In this document: positions 30,849 through 32,519 of the stretch, one piece after another
How positions within the stretch are numbered: the first letter of the stretch is position 1
How the letters are laid out: each line of letters begins with the position of its first letter
Assembly: GCA_030145825.1 (NCBI GenBank)
Contig: JAIXHM010000010.1
Span: forward strand, 1-32,519
DNA length: 32,519 nucleotides
Direction of reading: 5' to 3'
Source: Flavobacterium sp.
GTDB taxonomy: Bacteria > Bacteroidota > Bacteroidia > Flavobacteriales > Flavobacteriaceae
Translations under genes and position numbers: made by a program
Notes under the pieces: generated by a model
Databases searched by the model: none
Seen by the model: only the letters and a program-made list of their open reading frames with translations
Told to the model about the DNA's origin: nothing

Positions 30849-32267
30849 ATGAATTACAAACAACATCTCGATAATAAAATTTTTGAAATCATCGCACAAG
30901 CTGCACATGAGCTTCAATTAGAATCTTATGTAATTGGCGGATTTGTTCGTGATATTTTACTACAACGAGACCACAAAAAAGATATTGATATTGTTGCTGT
31001 TGGCAGTGGTATCGATTTGGCTTTAAAGGTTTCTTCTTTGTTGCCCAATAATCCAAAAGTTCAAGTCTTTAAAAATTACGGAACTGCCATGTTACGCTAT
31101 AAAGACATGGATGTAGAATTTGTGGGCGCTCGTAAAGAAAGTTACAATTTTGAAAGCCGAAATCCTGTCGTAGAAAACGGAACGCTAAAAGACGATCAAG
31201 AACGTCGCGATTTTACTATAAATGCCTTAGCTTTTTCTTTGAACAAAAACAACTTTGGCGATTTAGTAGATCCTTTTGATGGTGTTCAAGATTTAGAAAA
31301 CAAAATCATTCGTACACCTTTAAATCCAGATATTACCTATTCTGACGATCCATTGCGAATGATGCGCGCTATTCGTTTTGCTACACAATTACAGTTTGAA
31401 ATTGAAAAAGATTCACTTAATGCGATTACTCGAAATGCTGAACGCATTAAAATCATTTCTGGTGAACGAATTGTTGACGAATTGAATAAAATTTTGGCAA
31501 CGCCAAAACCTTCTATTGGTTTCTTATTGTTACACAAAACTGGTCTTTTAGATATAATTCTTCCTGAATTAACCGCTTTGAATAATGTGGAAGAAGTGGA
31601 AGGCCATACGCACAAAAACAATTTTTACCACACTTTAGAAGTAGTCGATAATATTTGTCCGAATACGGAAGATTTATGGTTACGTTGGTCGGCATTATTA
31701 CATGATATTGGTAAAGCACCAACAAAGAAATTTCATAAAAAACAAGGTTGGACTTTTCACGGACACGAATTTTTAGGCGGAAAAATGGTGAAGAAAATTT
31801 TCACGCGTTTACACATGCCTTTGAACCAAAAAATGAAGTTTGTTCAAAAAATGGTAATGATGAGTTCGCGACCAATTGTTTTAGCGCAAGAAGAAGTAAC
31901 AGATTCAGCTGTAAGACGACTAGTATTTGATGCTGGTGAGGATGTGGAAGATTTAATGACACTTTGTGAAGCTGATATTACAACAAAAAACCCTAAGAAG
32001 TTTCAAAAATATCATAACAACTTCAAGATTGTTCGCGAGAAAATTGTAGAAGTTGAAGAGAAAGATCGCGTTCGTAATTTTCAACCGCCTATTGATGGGG
32101 AAGAAATTATGCAATTGTTCAATTTGAAGCCAGGAAGAGAAATAGGTGTTTTAAAAGAAGCCGTCAAAGAAGCTATTTTAGAAGGTGAAATCCCGAATGA
32201 ATATGAAGCCGCTTATCAGTTTGTTTTAGCTCGAGCTGAAAAAATGGGACTGAAATCAGTTAATTAA
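30849..32267 (+). CDS. CCA-adding-type tRNA nucleotidyltransferase with HD domain
   Basis: A 472-residue class II nucleotidyltransferase of the CCA-adding/poly(A) polymerase family, which builds or repairs the tRNA 3' CCA end. Catalytic head: IGGFVRD (29-35), DIDIVAVG (45-52) with two Asp, then ERRDFTINALAF (118-129), which holds the template Arg and Asp region. The neck SDDPLRMMRAIRFA follows (166-179). The C-terminal half has an HD phosphohydrolase domain with His261 and LLHDIGKAPTK (283-293, His285-Asp286). This long, HD-containing form is usual in Bacteroidetes. It is probably co-transcribed with the TsaC-like gene, both acting on tRNA, unless the repeats between them stop transcription. 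Confidence 0.93.
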   Translation: MNYKQHLDNKIFEIIAQAAHELQLESYVIGGFVRDILLQRDHKKDIDIVAVGSGIDLALKVSSLLPNNPKVQVFKNYGTAMLRYKDMDVEFVGARKESYNFESRNPVVENGTLKDDQERRDFTINALAFSLNKNNFGDLVDPFDGVQDLENKIIRTPLNPDITYSDDPLRMMRAIRFATQLQFEIEKDSLNAITRNAERIKIISGERIVDELNKILATPKPSIGFLLLHKTGLLDIILPELTALNNVEEVEGHTHKNNFYHTLEVVDNICPNTEDLWLRWSALLHDIGKAPTKKFHKKQGWTFHGHEFLGGKMVKKIFTRLHMPLNQKMKFVQKMVMMSSRPIVLAQEEVTDSAVRRLVFDAGEDVEDLMTLCEADITTKNPKKFQKYHNNFKIVREKIVEVEEKDRVRNFQPPIDGEEIMQLFNLKPGREIGVLKEAVKEAILEGEIPNEYEAAYQFVLARAEKMGLKSVN

Positions 32268-32292
32268 TTTATCAACCAGAACTAATATAGTT

Positions 32293-32317
32293 GTCATATC
32301 GAGCGGAGTCGATATGA
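32293..32317 (-). repeat. Dispersed hairpin repeat, short form, copy D (reverse orientation)
   Basis: TCATATCGA (32294-32302), loop GCGGAG and TCGATATGA (32309-32317): a perfect 9-bp stem. The loop is the reverse complement of CTCCGC in copies A to C. Here the arm is ATA/TAT without the TC bulge. It sits between the CCA nucleotidyltransferase gene and the next GNAT gene. Confidence 0.8.
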
Positions 32318-32324
32318 AAGAAAA

Positions 32325-32519
32325 ATGAAAGATTATATTTTTAGAAAAGCGGTTATTGAAGATAAAAATAGTATTTGGAACATCATTAAGCAAGCTATTT
32401 TAAGAAGAAAAGCTGATGGTAGTAATCAATGGCAAGACGGTTACCCAAATCTTCAAACTATTGAAAATGATATTGCAAAAAAAATTGGTTTTGTATTAGT
32501 TGATGATGAAACAATTATA
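32325..32519 (+). CDS. GNAT N-acetyltransferase, N-terminal part
   Basis: Sixty-five residues are visible before the right edge. The sequence MKDYIFRKAVIEDKNSIWNI and the later QWQDGYPNLQTIENDI and GFVLVDDETII have the first beta-alpha unit and W-Q-D-G-Y-P pattern of small GNAT acetyltransferases. The acceptor is unknown. A nearby ATG at 32314 is out of frame and soon closed. The gene starts 8 bases past hairpin copy D. Confidence 0.75.
   Translation, partial: MKDYIFRKAVIEDKNSIWNIIKQAILRRKADGSNQWQDGYPNLQTIENDIAKKIGFVLVDDETII

Noticed and set aside
32314..32328. ATG at 32314 as start of the last GNAT gene
   Set aside because: It is in another frame and closes after ATG AAA GAA AAA TGA.

Overview
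The window looks like chromosomal DNA from a member of the Flavobacteriaceae, most likely Flavobacterium or a close relative. It is AT-rich, lacks clear Shine-Dalgarno sequences, and has Bacteroidetes-type TAnnTTTG -7 boxes placed 7 to 30 bases before many starts. Its gene neighbourhoods (SpoT-Fur-PurA, Def-DUF5606-MazG, DUF349, OstA-like protein, PopT/DUF368) are typical of the group. I saw no rRNA, tRNA, CRISPR array, phage or insertion sequence.

Layout. 1-8.9 kb is a minus-strand block: PopT/DUF368 (cut by the window edge), a TPR protein, a class III aminotransferase, an OstA/LptA-like protein, adenylosuccinate synthetase (purA, with an in-frame stop near its end), a Fur-family regulator and a bifunctional RelA/SpoT. 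9.1-12 kb holds a DUF349 protein and an unrecognised exported protein on the plus strand. 12-14.7 kb is a minus-strand housekeeping group (ABM-family protein, mazG, DUF5606, def), whose intergenic gaps carry dispersed hairpin repeats and heptamer microarrays. 14.9-23.1 kb is one long plus-strand arginine operon: GNAT acyltransferase, argG, argC, argD, argF', argB, argE, argH. It is followed by an Lrp/AsnC regulator, ruvX and mqo on the minus strand. 25.8-30.1 kb has dapD, then a small surface-glycan block: a Stealth-family phosphotransferase, a DXD glycosyltransferase, and a tandem pair of GT2 paralogues facing them. 30.2-32.5 kb has tsaC/sua5, a CCA-adding-type nucleotidyltransferase and the start of another GNAT gene.

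How they work together. The arginine operon encodes a complete linear (ArgE-type) route from glutamate to arginine apart from carbamoyl-phosphate supply. The residue at the known specificity position of the transcarbamylase (Val90) predicts N-succinyl rather than N-acetyl intermediates. The SpoT, Fur and PurA genes link stringent response, metal or peroxide sensing and purine synthesis. PopT, the OstA-like protein and the glycosyltransferases all concern envelope building.

Most notable observations: (1) purA is interrupted by a TAA exactly before a still-intact conserved 18-codon C-terminal tail that carries part of the GTP site; (2) a family of intergenic hairpins built on TCGA-loop-TCGA shows compensatory base changes between copies; (3) four intergenic microarrays with unrelated units all have a 7-bp period; (4) the arginine operon sits between ruvX and def, genes usually adjacent in Bacteroidetes. 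I found no clearly new multi-gene system such as a defence island.
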